Part shown: piece by piece, positions 25,495-34,268 of the stretch
Layout of the letters: every line of letters starts with the position of its first letter
Position numbering within the stretch: the first letter of the stretch is position 1
Origin: Bacteroidetes bacterium UBA4416
Lineage (GTDB): Bacteria > Bacteroidota > Bacteroidia > B-17B0 > Aurantibacillaceae
Direction of reading: 5' to 3'
DNA length: 55,870 bases
Assembly (NCBI GenBank): GCA_002390745.1
Contig: DGQK01000014.1
Span: 58,976-114,845, forward strand
The notes under the pieces: model-generated
Seen by the model: only the letters and a program-made list of their open reading frames with translations
Database searches by the model: none
Told to the model about the DNA's origin: nothing
Position numbers and translations under genes: made by a program

Positions 25495-25580
25495 TAGCTT
25501 TACAATAATATATACAATTTTGTCGAAATTCAAATTGTATACTAAACCTAAAGCGTGCCTAAATAATTGAAAATCAACTT
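25495..25580 (-). promoter_or_regulatory. Upstream region of adhesin gene B with inverted TATACAATT/AATTGTATA
   Basis: TATACAATT (25511-25519) and AATTGTATA (25533-25541) are exact inverted repeats 13 bp apart. TAAATAATTGAAAATCA follows at 25560. The same three words lie upstream of adhesin gene A. A regulator-binding site or a stem in the leader are both possible. Confidence 0.55.
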
Positions 25581-25651
25581 TGACGCAAAATGACTTTGTA
25601 GGAAGTCTGGAGCAGGCAAAAAAGCTTCTATAAAACCTTGAAAGCTCTGAT

Positions 25652-27544
25652 TTACAGAGAGCTAAAAACCTTCTTCCAAACGGAGAAAGAATAGAGTCTT
25701 AATAAAAATCCTGGCTTTTGCAACACCAGCCGGTCAAAATCCTGACTTAAGCGACTGAAATGCATAAAATCATCGCTGTTTTTGAGTTCATCTATGACCA
25801 AAGCCTTATTCGATTTCAGCCAATTGGTCAATGGTGTTTCAAAACCAACCTTATCACGGCGCTGGTAAATGGCAGAAGGGATGTAGTGTTTGGCGGCTTC
25901 TCTGAGGAGGTATTTCGAGAGGCCGTTTTTTATTTTCCGGTTTCCACGGATAGAGAAGGCAAGGTCAACAAGGCTTATATCATCGGCAAAGGGCACCCGG
26001 CTTTCTATGCCGAAAGCCATGCTGCAGCGGTCTTCGCATTTCAAAAAGGACTTGAGCCTCCCGGTATAATCTTTCCTGAGTTCCGTGTTGAGATCTGAAG
26101 CAAAAGGCGTGTGCAGCGCTTTTCCAAAGCCTTTTTTGTCCTTTGTGAAATAAGCCCCGAAATTATTGGAGGCGTTCAACAGATCTTTCAGTCCCTGCCT
26201 GAAATACAGCTGGTAAGGACTGGCAATGGTGGGCGCCGCTTCCCTGATCAGCTTCAGTCTCAGAGGCATGGCATTTTCGCGCCAATAGGCCAGGTAATGG
26301 TGGGCATAGCCGCCAAAGAGCTCGTCGGCTCCCTGCCCGTCCAGCAACACTTTCACACCGTGCTCCGCTGCCAGCTTCATCACGCGGTGCTGCGAATAGG
26401 TGCTGGAGCTCCATACCGGAAGGTCCTGGTAATAATTCAATTCTTTGATATCCCTGAAAAATTCATCAGCCGTAGGGCTAACGGTTTGCCAGCTACCTTT
26501 TACCTGCTCTGCCACGGATGCGGCATACGCGCTTTCATCGAAGGTCTCTCCTTTGAATACGGCGGTGAAAAGCTGCATCCTGGTTTCAGGCTGCAGGGCT
26601 TTCACCATGCCCGCAATCACCGAGCTGTCGAGCCCGCCGCTCAGGCAGGAGCCTACTTCCACGTCGCTGCGCAGGCGGAGCCGGATGGCATTGAGCAAAG
26701 CCTGCTCCACACGCTCCACCAATTCTGCCTCGCCCAGGTCAATTTCTCCCGAAGGCAGTTCATAGTAACGCTTGATGCTTAGCTCCTGCGTGTGTAGCTT
26801 ATAGTGAATATAATGCGCGGGCTTCAGCTCCCGGATGTGCCGGAACAGGCTTTCCTCCTCTGTTTCGAGGTTGGCATTCACAAGATAGTCGAACTGCTGC
26901 GCTTCGTTGACTTCAAAGCGAACCAGGCCTGCTTTGATGAAGGCCTTGTATTCACTGGAAAAAGCGAAAGTATCTTTGGTGTTGATGTAGTAAAAAGGCT
27001 TCACCCCTGCCCTGTCCCTGGCGCAAAACAGCTCCTGCTTCTGCCTGTCGAACAGCACAAAGGCAAACATACCGTTGAAGCGCTCCAGGCAGGAAATCCC
27101 CCAGGCTTTGTAGGCTGCCAGGATCACTTCCGTATCGGTTTGGGTCAGGAATACATGGCCCTGTTGCCGGAGCTCTTCCCTCAGCTCTACGTAGTTATAG
27201 ATCTCCCCGTTGTAGGTGATCCAGAGCTTCTCTGTGCTGTCGCACATGGGCTGGTGGCCGGCCTCGGAGAGGTCGATGATGGACAGGCGCCTGTGGGCAA
27301 AGGCCATGGCATAACCTTCTGCCACCTCGCTGATAGCGGTTTCCGGCATGTAGCGGAAGCTTCGGTTGCTGCGGATGGCAAGCGGTGTATCGTCTGAATA
27401 TACCGGCAGCGAGCCTTGCTCCGAAAAAAAAGCAAAGCCTTCTCCGTCGGGCCCGCGGTGGCGGATGGCCCGGCTCATGGCAAACACCTGCTCTTTAAGA
27501 GCCGGCGCGCCTGATTTGGAAATGATGCCTGCAATACCGCACAT
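25652..27544 (-). CDS. asnB: Asparagine synthase (glutamine-hydrolysing)
   Basis: The 630-residue protein has an N-terminal class II glutamine amidotransferase domain starting MCGIAGI, with Cys2 as the nucleophile after removal of Met, and the RHRGPDGEG, LAHRRLSIIDLS-type (FAHRRLSIIDLSEAG) and NGEIYNYVELR motifs. The synthetase domain shows the PP-loop SCLSGGLDSSVIAG and the later LLDGQGADELFGGY. Both activities look intact. It makes asparagine from aspartate, ATP and glutamine, though many AsnB homologues in polysaccharide loci amidate other carboxylates. It lies 30 bp downstream of two polysaccharide-deacetylase-like genes on the same strand. That context favours a surface-glycan or secondary role over housekeeping asparagine supply, but this is inference. 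Confidence 0.93.
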   Translation of the reverse strand: MCGIAGIISKSGAPALKEQVFAMSRAIRHRGPDGEGFAFFSEQGSLPVYSDDTPLAIRSNRSFRYMPETAISEVAEGYAMAFAHRRLSIIDLSEAGHQPMCDSTEKLWITYNGEIYNYVELREELRQQGHVFLTQTDTEVILAAYKAWGISCLERFNGMFAFVLFDRQKQELFCARDRAGVKPFYYINTKDTFAFSSEYKAFIKAGLVRFEVNEAQQFDYLVNANLETEEESLFRHIRELKPAHYIHYKLHTQELSIKRYYELPSGEIDLGEAELVERVEQALLNAIRLRLRSDVEVGSCLSGGLDSSVIAGMVKALQPETRMQLFTAVFKGETFDESAYAASVAEQVKGSWQTVSPTADEFFRDIKELNYYQDLPVWSSSTYSQHRVMKLAAEHGVKVLLDGQGADELFGGYAHHYLAYWRENAMPLRLKLIREAAPTIASPYQLYFRQGLKDLLNASNNFGAYFTKDKKGFGKALHTPFASDLNTELRKDYTGRLKSFLKCEDRCSMAFGIESRVPFADDISLVDLAFSIRGNRKIKNGLSKYLLREAAKHYIPSAIYQRRDKVGFETPLTNWLKSNKALVIDELKNSDDFMHFSRLSQDFDRLVLQKPGFLLRLYSFSVWKKVFSSL

Positions 27545-27549
27545 AGGTA

Positions 27550-27591
27550 GTAATTAGTGATTGGTGGTTAGTGGTTAGTGGTTAGTGTTGG
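27550..27591. repeat. Heptamer tandem repeat overlapping the 3' end of the 27575-28912 gene
   Basis: Units GTGATTG, GTGGTTA, GTGGTTA, GTGGTTA, GTGTTGG (27557-27591) are in 7-base register. On the minus strand they encode the last residues (NTNH) and the stop of the upstream gene, and fill the gap to asnB. Confidence 0.75.
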
Positions 27592-28912
27592 GTTTACGGG
27601 ATTCTTGTAATATATTTTTATAGACAGCGATCCACTCCTTTTGTTCAGGGACAAAGCTATCGTTGTGAAAGATAGAAACAAATTCGCCGCCGTATTTTTT
27701 CACCTGCGCCATAAGCTCATAGCAAAGCTCCTGCGCTTTGCCGGCATCCAATTGATTGTAATCGCGCAGGGTCCCTTCCATTACGGTGCTGGGATGAAGC
27801 GTCAGGGATGTCGCCTCGTTCCGCTCCAGATCGAACCATTGGTAAGGAACGCATAGGCCGGTGCGGAAGCCGCACTGCGAGGCGTAGATCATGGTGTAAT
27901 CGTCGGTAATACCGGCTTCCACAAACCGGCGGTAGGTTTCCGGAAATTTCACCCTCAAAAAATGGCAGCGGGCCGAGGTGACAGGCTTGCCGGTAATGGC
28001 TTCCAGCCGTTGCTTCTCCATGCCAATCCTGCCCGGATCGTCATAGGCCTGGTAAGAGGGGTGCAAGCCCATGGAATGGCTGCCGGCCAGGCGGCGCAAT
28101 AGCTTCCGGAAACCGGCATTGGTGTGCCTCGGGTTTTTATCGTAAGCAGCATAATCGCCGATGAGCACAAAATACTGCAAGGCCGTTTGCGTTTGTGCGC
28201 TCAGGCCGTTGATCAGGTCAAAAGTATTATAAGGGTCTTTGGCATCGTTGCCATTGGCAGCCAGCCGCTCAGCTGCTTTCCCGAACCGAAGGGACAAAAG
28301 GTCTTTCAGCAGACCGCCGGCATTCCTTGCAAATCCTTTGTGCGCGTAAGCAAAGGCATTGTCGATGTCGATGGTGGAGAGAAAGTTGAATGGCCTTGTC
28401 TTAAACACCAGCTCCGGATTCTGTGATTTCAAAACAGCGGCAAAGTCAGCGATGAGCTCATGCAAAAATGGCCTGCCCAATACCTTCCACCGGTGCAGGG
28501 AGCTCTGCTCCGCCATGTACCGTCCGTGCCGGTCGCCTTCAAAAGGCAGGTACTCTTCGTAGCAGGTTGCCACATAAAATACGGTGGAAAAAAGATCGTA
28601 AGGAAGCGCAGACGCTTCTCCCACCTCAAAAACCAGCGGGAAGTTTTTATAAGATCCCGACCTCACCGGTATCTCTTTTCTCAAGTGTGTTTCAAACAGC
28701 AAAGCACCTGCTTCCAGGAAAATGCCGGTATCCGGTTTCTCATAGGTATAAGCCAGCTTCGGAAGCACGGAACCCTCATAGTTCAACCGGTCATCGGTAA
28801 GCTCATAGGGTATTCCGAGAACTGTGCCGAAGATCAGCTCAACCGTATAGGAAACGCGTGCGGTAATGCTATGTGTATAGATGAGGATCAAAAAACGTTT
28901 TCGGTTAAACAC
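27575..28912 (-). CDS. Polysaccharide-deacetylase-like protein (copy 2 of a tandem pair)
   Basis: The 445-residue protein has no classical signal peptide. It opens FLILIYTHSITARVSYTVEL and has an N-terminal domain of about 140 residues before a deacetylase-like barrel. Candidate metal and catalytic motifs are FLSTIDIDNAFAYAHKGF (the DxD segment), SMGLHPSYQAYDD (the HP-S segment), CHFLRVKFPETYRRFVEAGI and the final SIFHNDSF. Families of this layout (N-terminal DUF7033-like plus CE4-like domain) are annotated as polysaccharide deacetylases in Bacteroidota; de-N-acetylation of a surface glycan is the expected reaction, unproven. It is clearly paralogous to the 28905-30233 product and its start overlaps that gene's end by 8 bp, so translation is coupled. 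Its last codons lie inside a heptamer repeat. Confidence 0.75.
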   Translation of the reverse strand: MFNRKRFLILIYTHSITARVSYTVELIFGTVLGIPYELTDDRLNYEGSVLPKLAYTYEKPDTGIFLEAGALLFETHLRKEIPVRSGSYKNFPLVFEVGEASALPYDLFSTVFYVATCYEEYLPFEGDRHGRYMAEQSSLHRWKVLGRPFLHELIADFAAVLKSQNPELVFKTRPFNFLSTIDIDNAFAYAHKGFARNAGGLLKDLLSLRFGKAAERLAANGNDAKDPYNTFDLINGLSAQTQTALQYFVLIGDYAAYDKNPRHTNAGFRKLLRRLAGSHSMGLHPSYQAYDDPGRIGMEKQRLEAITGKPVTSARCHFLRVKFPETYRRFVEAGITDDYTMIYASQCGFRTGLCVPYQWFDLERNEATSLTLHPSTVMEGTLRDYNQLDAGKAQELCYELMAQVKKYGGEFVSIFHNDSFVPEQKEWIAVYKNILQESRKPNTNH

Positions 28913-30233
28913 ATAGTTTTACAATATCTTCATACACATTACGCCATTCGCTCCACTCCTGCGCGGTTCCCATCGTATCGTTATGGAAAATGGAAATCAT
29001 TTCACCATGGTATTTTTTCACGCTGTCAATCAGCGGCCCGGCAATCCCGGCAACGGTATCAGGCAATGCCCTGTCCTTGTAGCGCAGCGATGTTTCGCTG
29101 AGACAGAAGGAGTGGATCCGCAGGCCGGTCTCTATCTCATCATCGAGGTCGTACCAGTAAAAAGGACTGCAAATGCTGGCCCGGAAGCCGTTGTGCATCG
29201 AGTATCCCATCGAATAATCGTCGGTAATGCCCAGCTCCAGCAGGTTAAAGTAAGTATCCGGAAATTTCAGCATGGAAAAATGCTGGCGCGAATGGTAAAT
29301 ATCGCGGTGCGTGATCGCCGCCAGGCGATGGATCTCCGTCTTCACCTGCCCGGGCTTGCTATTGGAGCCAAAAGACGGGTGTATACCCGGAATGGAATAA
29401 TCGGTCAGGTGCTTGATCAGTGTCTGGAAGCTGCGGTGATTGGAAGGATGGTTCTTATCGTTGATCCCGTAATCGCCCAGCAGGTAGAAATAAATGACCT
29501 TCAGCTGGTATTTTTTCTGGATCTCCAGCTGGTATTCGTACGAGTCGAAAGGATCTTTTTCTTTCTGGAGCAATACCGAAGTGCGGTCGATGATGTCATG
29601 CTTATCGAGCTCCGCAATCGACTTCAGATAGCCGCCCAGCGAGCGCATAATACCTTTACGCTTGTATTTGTAGGCATTGTCGATGTCGATGGTAGACACA
29701 TAGGAGTAGCTGCGGTGTGTTACGACGAGGTTATGGAATTTGCGGAGCAGGATTTTCTCGAACCCGGCGATCCATATATTCACCAGCGGGATCCTCAGGA
29801 AATCGTACTGGTAGGCCAGGCTGTTCTCTGCCTCAAAGCGGTTGAAGCTATCCGGGATAAAGGGCAGGTATTCTTCGTAGCGGCTCACCAGGTAGAATGC
29901 GGCTGCAAAGATGTCAAAGGGCAAGATGCTGTTGTAGGTCTTAAAAAAATATTTCACATAATCGTCGTGATTCTGGATCTGGATCGTCTGCTCGCGGATG
30001 CCTGATTCAAACATCAGGTCGCAGGCGATAATGTGAAAGTCGGATTCTATAGGCTGCTTGCTGTAGGAAAACTTATAACCCTCAAACAGCTTATAATCGT
30101 CCTCGTTATTGGTGATCGTAAACTCCAGCCCCAGGCAGTCTTTCAGCATGAGGTTGAAGATGTATTTCACCCGGGGGGTGATCTTTTGAACGTAAATAAA
30201 AATATGTGAGTTTGGATTCAACGAAGTATTCAA
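28905..30233 (-). CDS. Polysaccharide-deacetylase-like protein (copy 1 of a tandem pair)
   Basis: The 442-residue protein aligns end to end with the next gene's product: ITPRVKYIFNLMLKDCLGLE with ITARVSYTVELIFGTVLGIP, FYLVSRYEEYLPF with FYVATCYEEYLPF, STIDIDNAYKYKRKG with STIDIDNAFAYAHKG, GIHPSFGSNSKPG with GLHPSYQAYDDPG, and ISIFHNDTM with VSIFHNDSF. The shared Asp and His residues are the likely metal ligands of a CE4-like deacetylase fold. The gene is the first of a three-gene minus-strand operon with the paralogue and asnB. It is AT-richer at the start than the paralogue. A role in modifying an exopolysaccharide or cell-wall glycan is the best guess; the substrate is unknown. Confidence 0.75.
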   Translation of the reverse strand: MNTSLNPNSHIFIYVQKITPRVKYIFNLMLKDCLGLEFTITNNEDDYKLFEGYKFSYSKQPIESDFHIIACDLMFESGIREQTIQIQNHDDYVKYFFKTYNSILPFDIFAAAFYLVSRYEEYLPFIPDSFNRFEAENSLAYQYDFLRIPLVNIWIAGFEKILLRKFHNLVVTHRSYSYVSTIDIDNAYKYKRKGIMRSLGGYLKSIAELDKHDIIDRTSVLLQKEKDPFDSYEYQLEIQKKYQLKVIYFYLLGDYGINDKNHPSNHRSFQTLIKHLTDYSIPGIHPSFGSNSKPGQVKTEIHRLAAITHRDIYHSRQHFSMLKFPDTYFNLLELGITDDYSMGYSMHNGFRASICSPFYWYDLDDEIETGLRIHSFCLSETSLRYKDRALPDTVAGIAGPLIDSVKKYHGEMISIFHNDTMGTAQEWSEWRNVYEDIVKLCV

Positions 30234-30495
30234 ATTTACTAAAAACTTAAGCTGCGAAAAAATTTATCTTCCCTGGATACTAGAAGCCCGACTCCGCTGC
30301 TTCTTTGCGGAGGCACGTCCAAAAAACAGTCTTCCTATGCAAAAATACGTTACCCTGCTGATGTCATGAATCCGCACACATCAATGTCATGCATCAGCCA
30401 GCTATTGTTAATTAAATTTTCATATCGAAAGACCCGCCAAAAACATTAGCCCGTTTAATTTCTTTATTTTTAAGCACCATTATTAACCTAAGTTT

Positions 30496-32184
30496 ATGCA
30501 ACAACTGATCGAATGCGTTCCTAATTTTTCCGAAGGACTTGACCTCTCTGTGATCAAACAGATCACCAACGACATAGAATCCGTAGAAGGCGTGCGCCTG
30601 CTGAATGTAGATCCCGGCAAGGCCACCAACCGTACCGTAGTGACCTTTGTAGGCAACCCGCAGGCCGTGATTGATGCCGCCTTTCTTGCCATCAAAAAAG
30701 CAGGAGAGCTCATCGACATGAGCAAACATAAGGGAGAGCATCCGCGCATGGGCGCTACCGATGTATGCCCGCTGATCCCGATTGCCAATATCAGCATGGA
30801 AGAAACGGCTGCCTGGGCTCAGAAGCTGGGCGAGCGCGTGGGAAAAGACCTGCAGATCCCGGTGTACCTCTACGAGGCGGCCCAGAAAAACAAAGAGCGC
30901 AGCAACCTCTCGGTGATCAGGGCCGGGGAATATGAAGGCTTTTTCAAAAAAATAAAACTGCCGGAGTGGAAGCCGGATTTCGGCCCTGCGGAGTTTGACG
31001 CCAAACGCGGGGCAACGGTGATCGGCGCCCGCGATTTTTTAGTGGCTTATAACGTCAACCTCAATACCACATCCACACGCCGCGCCAATTCCATTGCCTT
31101 CGATGTGCGCGAGGCAGGCCGCGTGAAACGGGAAGGCGACCCCATCAACGGCAAAGTGGTGACCGACGGGAACGGCAACCCGGTAAGCATTCCGGGCAGC
31201 CTGAAATCGGTGAAAGCCATAGGCTGGTTCATCGAAGAATACGGTGTGGCGCAGATCTCCATGAACCTCACCAATATCAATGTGACTCCGCTTCACATTG
31301 CCTTCGACGAGGTTTGCAAAAAAGCCACCGAGCGGGGCATCCGTGTTACAGGCTCGGAGCTGGTGGGCCTGGTGCCACTGAAATCCATGATTGACGCGGG
31401 GAAATATTTCCTGAAAAAACAGCAACGCTCGGTGGGTGTTTCTGAAAAAGAGCTGATCAAAATTGCGATTAAAACCATGGGGCTGGATGAGCTCGGCCCT
31501 TTCAGGCCCGAAGAGCGCATCATCGAATACCTGCTGAAAGATGCGGCCGACAGCAAACTGGTAAATATGAGCTTAACGGCCTTTGCCGACGAAACAGCCA
31601 GCGAAAGTCCCGCGCCGGGCGGTGGCTCCATCTCGGCCTACATCGGCTCGCTGGGCGTTTCCCTGGCCACGATGGTAGCCAATCTATCGTCCCATAAAAA
31701 AGGATGGGACAGCCGCTGGGAAGAATTCAGCCAATGGGCGGAGAAAGGACAAAGCCTGAAAGATGAACTGACGCGGCTGGTGGACGCCGACACCGCTGCT
31801 TTCAACAGGATCATGACGGCTTTTGGCTTACCAAAAGCCAACGACGAGGAAAAAGCGATCCGTAAGCAAGCCATCCAGGATGCTACAAAATTTGCTATCG
31901 AGATCCCGTTCAAGGTCATGCAACTGTCGTACGACAGCATGACGCTGATCAAGGCCATGGCTGAGATCGGGAATCCCAACTCTGTGTCGGATGCCGGCGT
32001 AGGCGCGTTATGTGCACGCAGCGCCGTGATGGGCGCGTTTATGAATGTGCGGATCAATGCCTCCGGTTATGATGACAAAAGCTATGTAAGCGATATCATT
32101 GCCAAAGGGAAGGATATCGAGCACAAAACCATTGCCCTGGAAGCGGAAATCCTGAAGGTGGTGAATGAAAAGATTGGAGTATAA
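30496..32184 (+). CDS. ftcD: Bifunctional glutamate formimidoyltransferase / formimidoyltetrahydrofolate cyclodeaminase
   Basis: This 562-residue protein joins both activities, as in the mammalian enzyme. Residues 1 to about 330 are the transferase (IECVPNFSEG, NVDPGKATNRTVVTFVG, HKGEHPRMGATDVCPLIPI), which moves the formimidoyl group of N-formimidoyl-glutamate to tetrahydrofolate. Residues about 350-562 are the cyclodeaminase (SESPAPGGGSISAYIGSLGV, NPNSVSDAGVGAL), which releases ammonia to give 5,10-methenyl-tetrahydrofolate. It is the last step of histidine degradation, in the cytoplasm. HutI, which acts two steps earlier, is at 45707-46957, and FolD, which uses methenyl-tetrahydrofolate, is at 35664-36539. 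The histidase and urocanase genes are not in the window. The start ATG at 30496 opens the conserved QQLIECVPNFSEG. Confidence 0.95.
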   Translation: MQQLIECVPNFSEGLDLSVIKQITNDIESVEGVRLLNVDPGKATNRTVVTFVGNPQAVIDAAFLAIKKAGELIDMSKHKGEHPRMGATDVCPLIPIANISMEETAAWAQKLGERVGKDLQIPVYLYEAAQKNKERSNLSVIRAGEYEGFFKKIKLPEWKPDFGPAEFDAKRGATVIGARDFLVAYNVNLNTTSTRRANSIAFDVREAGRVKREGDPINGKVVTDGNGNPVSIPGSLKSVKAIGWFIEEYGVAQISMNLTNINVTPLHIAFDEVCKKATERGIRVTGSELVGLVPLKSMIDAGKYFLKKQQRSVGVSEKELIKIAIKTMGLDELGPFRPEERIIEYLLKDAADSKLVNMSLTAFADETASESPAPGGGSISAYIGSLGVSLATMVANLSSHKKGWDSRWEEFSQWAEKGQSLKDELTRLVDADTAAFNRIMTAFGLPKANDEEKAIRKQAIQDATKFAIEIPFKVMQLSYDSMTLIKAMAEIGNPNSVSDAGVGALCARSAVMGAFMNVRINASGYDDKSYVSDIIAKGKDIEHKTIALEAEILKVVNEKIGV

Positions 32185-32209
32185 CATAAAAGTTATATAT
32201 TAGCTGTAT

Positions 32210-33121
32210 ATGAAAAAGCTTATACTCCTTTTATTATGTGGGCTTCATGCCGGCTTGAGCTTACATGCTCAATACTATGATCAGACGTTTGATGGCACCA
32301 GTGTCAACCCTATTATGATTGTTTTGGATGCAGATCCAGGCAATGTATGGCAAATTGGCCAGCCTCAAAAAACCCTGTTTAACAGCGCCAAATCGCTTCC
32401 CAAAGTAATTATCACACACACGGCAAATCCTTATCCGGTCAATAATACCTCGCGGTTTACATTTGGGCTGCAAGTGCCTCAGGCTACCAGCAATACCGGG
32501 CCATTTGCACTTCGCTGGGTTCAGAAGCTGGATCTGGACACCATGCTCGACGGGGCTATTGTAGAGTTTTCATCAAATGGCATTAACTGGCAAAATGCAC
32601 ATAACAATCCGAACGTTTATCAATTTTATGGCTTCAAACCAGCCAATAAGGACACCATGCCATCAGGCGAATTTTCATTCAGCGGCAGGGATACTACCTG
32701 GAGAGACATCTGGCTTTGTATTAAGAAAACATTTTACGAGCAGAACGATTCCATCTATTTCAGGTTTACTCTTAAATCTGATGGTATTCAAACAAACAAG
32801 GAAGGCTGGATGATCGATAATTTTATGGCCAGTTTTACCATTTTTCATCCTGTCAAAGAGATCAGCCAGACAGACCCGGTGGTGGTTTATCCGAACGTCA
32901 CGAGCGGTATCGTAAATGTAGAAATGAAAAAGCTCAAAGATACCGACATGATCGACGACATCGAGCTGATCGATGAATCGGGACGTGTGGTGGAGCGTTT
33001 TGGGAAGAACTATACCAAAGTGGTGCTGGATATCAGTAACCACAAGCCCGGCCTGTACTATCTAAAGGTGACTACCCACAGTAAAACCCAGTCGTTTAAA
33101 GTCCTTTATGAGAAAGGCTAA
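32210..33121 (+). CDS. Secreted protein with a type IX sorting domain (type A)
   Basis: The 303-residue protein has a signal peptide (MKKLILLLLCGLHAGLSLHAQ). The middle 180 residues form a beta-rich domain that starts YYDQTFDGTSVNP and holds RWVQKLDLD, VEFSSNGINWQN and GWMIDNFMASF, a layout like jelly-roll surface modules. The last 75 residues are a type A sorting domain (VVVYPNVTSGIVNVEMKK then NHKPGLYYLKVTTHSKTQS). It should be exported by the type IX system and anchored or released at the surface. It follows ftcD by 25 bp and overlaps the next gene by 14 bp, so it may be co-transcribed with both. The function is unknown. Confidence 0.88.
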   Translation: MKKLILLLLCGLHAGLSLHAQYYDQTFDGTSVNPIMIVLDADPGNVWQIGQPQKTLFNSAKSLPKVIITHTANPYPVNNTSRFTFGLQVPQATSNTGPFALRWVQKLDLDTMLDGAIVEFSSNGINWQNAHNNPNVYQFYGFKPANKDTMPSGEFSFSGRDTTWRDIWLCIKKTFYEQNDSIYFRFTLKSDGIQTNKEGWMIDNFMASFTIFHPVKEISQTDPVVVYPNVTSGIVNVEMKKLKDTDMIDDIELIDESGRVVERFGKNYTKVVLDISNHKPGLYYLKVTTHSKTQSFKVLYEKG

Positions 33122-34187
33122 ACGGGTTCGTCCTAACGCTTTTTTTTGCCTTTTCTGTTTTTTTGTGTGCTTTGGCTTTATCAGGTTTAAAGACCGGCCC
33201 TACCGATTCCCGGCAATTCCGCAGTTTCCCGAAATGCCCGTCAATAAAGAGAATCCGGTAACGGTAAACGGTGTGGAACTGGGCAGGCGCTTATTTTACG
33301 ATCCCGTTTTCAGTGCCGACAGCAGCCTTTCCTGTGCCGGCTGCCATGTTCAGCAACATGCTTTCAGCAATTCCCCACAGGTATTCAGTGCAGGTGTCCA
33401 TGGGCAATTGCAGCAACGGAATACCCCGCCCCTGTTCAATCTCGCCTGGAACAAAGCCTTGTTCTGGGATGGCCGCGCGGCCTCCATCGAAGAGCAGGTG
33501 TTTCATCCCTTGCGAACGGTAACCGAAATGAACTCCAGCTGGCCGGAGGTGACCCGGAAAATCAAAGGGAATAAAGCTTACCGGAAACTTTTCCGCGAAG
33601 CTTTTGGGCAGGCAGAGATTGACAGTGTGCTCATCTCAAAAGCGATTGCCCAGTTCGAACGGACCCTGATTTCCGCTAATTCCAAATACGATCGGGTTAT
33701 CCGGGGGGAAGCCAGGTTTAGCCTGGAAGAGCTGGAAGGGATGGAGCTGATTAACGATATGACGAAAGGCAACTGCGTGCACTGCCACACCACCGATGGC
33801 AATGGGCTTGGTACAACAGGGCTTTTCAGCAATAATGGCCTGGATGAGATCAGCCATGTGAACGACTTTAAGGACAAAGGCCTGGGTAGCTATACCGGGA
33901 ATACCGCCGACTACGGCAAGTTCAAGATCCCATCCCTGAGGAACCTGCTCTTCACGGCGCCCTACATGCACGACGGAAGATTTAAAACCCTGGAAGAAGT
34001 CCTTGATTTTTACAGCGAGCATCTGAAACACTCTCCCACCATAGACCCCAACCTGTCTTTTGTACCCAACAGCGCTCCCAGGCTGAACCGCTACGAGAAG
34101 AAAAAGATCATCGCTTTTCTTAAAACCCTTAGCGACAGTAGTTTTATTGAAAATCCGGCCTATAGCAATCCTTTTGCGAAACGCTAA
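33108..34187 (+). CDS. Di-haem cytochrome c peroxidase / MauG-family protein
   Basis: The 359-residue protein has an N-terminal membrane segment (AFFCLFCFFVCFGFI) for export to the periplasm. Two c-type haem sites are present: C76-AG-CH and C223-VH-CH. Other family marks are GRRLFYDPVFSADSSLSCAG, QQRNTPPLFNLAWNKALFWD, AQFERTLIS and FKIPSLRNLLFTAPYMHDGRF. It reduces hydrogen peroxide with electrons from cytochromes, or acts as a MauG-like oxidase. In Bacteroidota such genes often lie near surface-protein genes, as here. The start codon lies inside the end of the previous gene (14-bp overlap), which implies coupled translation. Confidence 0.92.
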   Translation: MRKAKRVRPNAFFCLFCFFVCFGFIRFKDRPYRFPAIPQFPEMPVNKENPVTVNGVELGRRLFYDPVFSADSSLSCAGCHVQQHAFSNSPQVFSAGVHGQLQQRNTPPLFNLAWNKALFWDGRAASIEEQVFHPLRTVTEMNSSWPEVTRKIKGNKAYRKLFREAFGQAEIDSVLISKAIAQFERTLISANSKYDRVIRGEARFSLEELEGMELINDMTKGNCVHCHTTDGNGLGTTGLFSNNGLDEISHVNDFKDKGLGSYTGNTADYGKFKIPSLRNLLFTAPYMHDGRFKTLEEVLDFYSEHLKHSPTIDPNLSFVPNSAPRLNRYEKKKIIAFLKTLSDSSFIENPAYSNPFAKR

Positions 34188-34236
34188 ATTCAATGCATTT
34201 TGCCGGCTATAATTTCGGAATAGCGGGGATTTTTGC

Positions 34237-34244
34237 TAATTTTG
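34237..34244 (+). promoter_or_regulatory. TAnnTTTG promoter box of ffh
   Basis: TAATTTTG lies 24 bp before the ATG at 34269. It is inside a frame that could extend ffh upstream, which supports the downstream start. Confidence 0.55.
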
Positions 34245-34268
34245 CCCCTTCTTAAAATACCATACACC

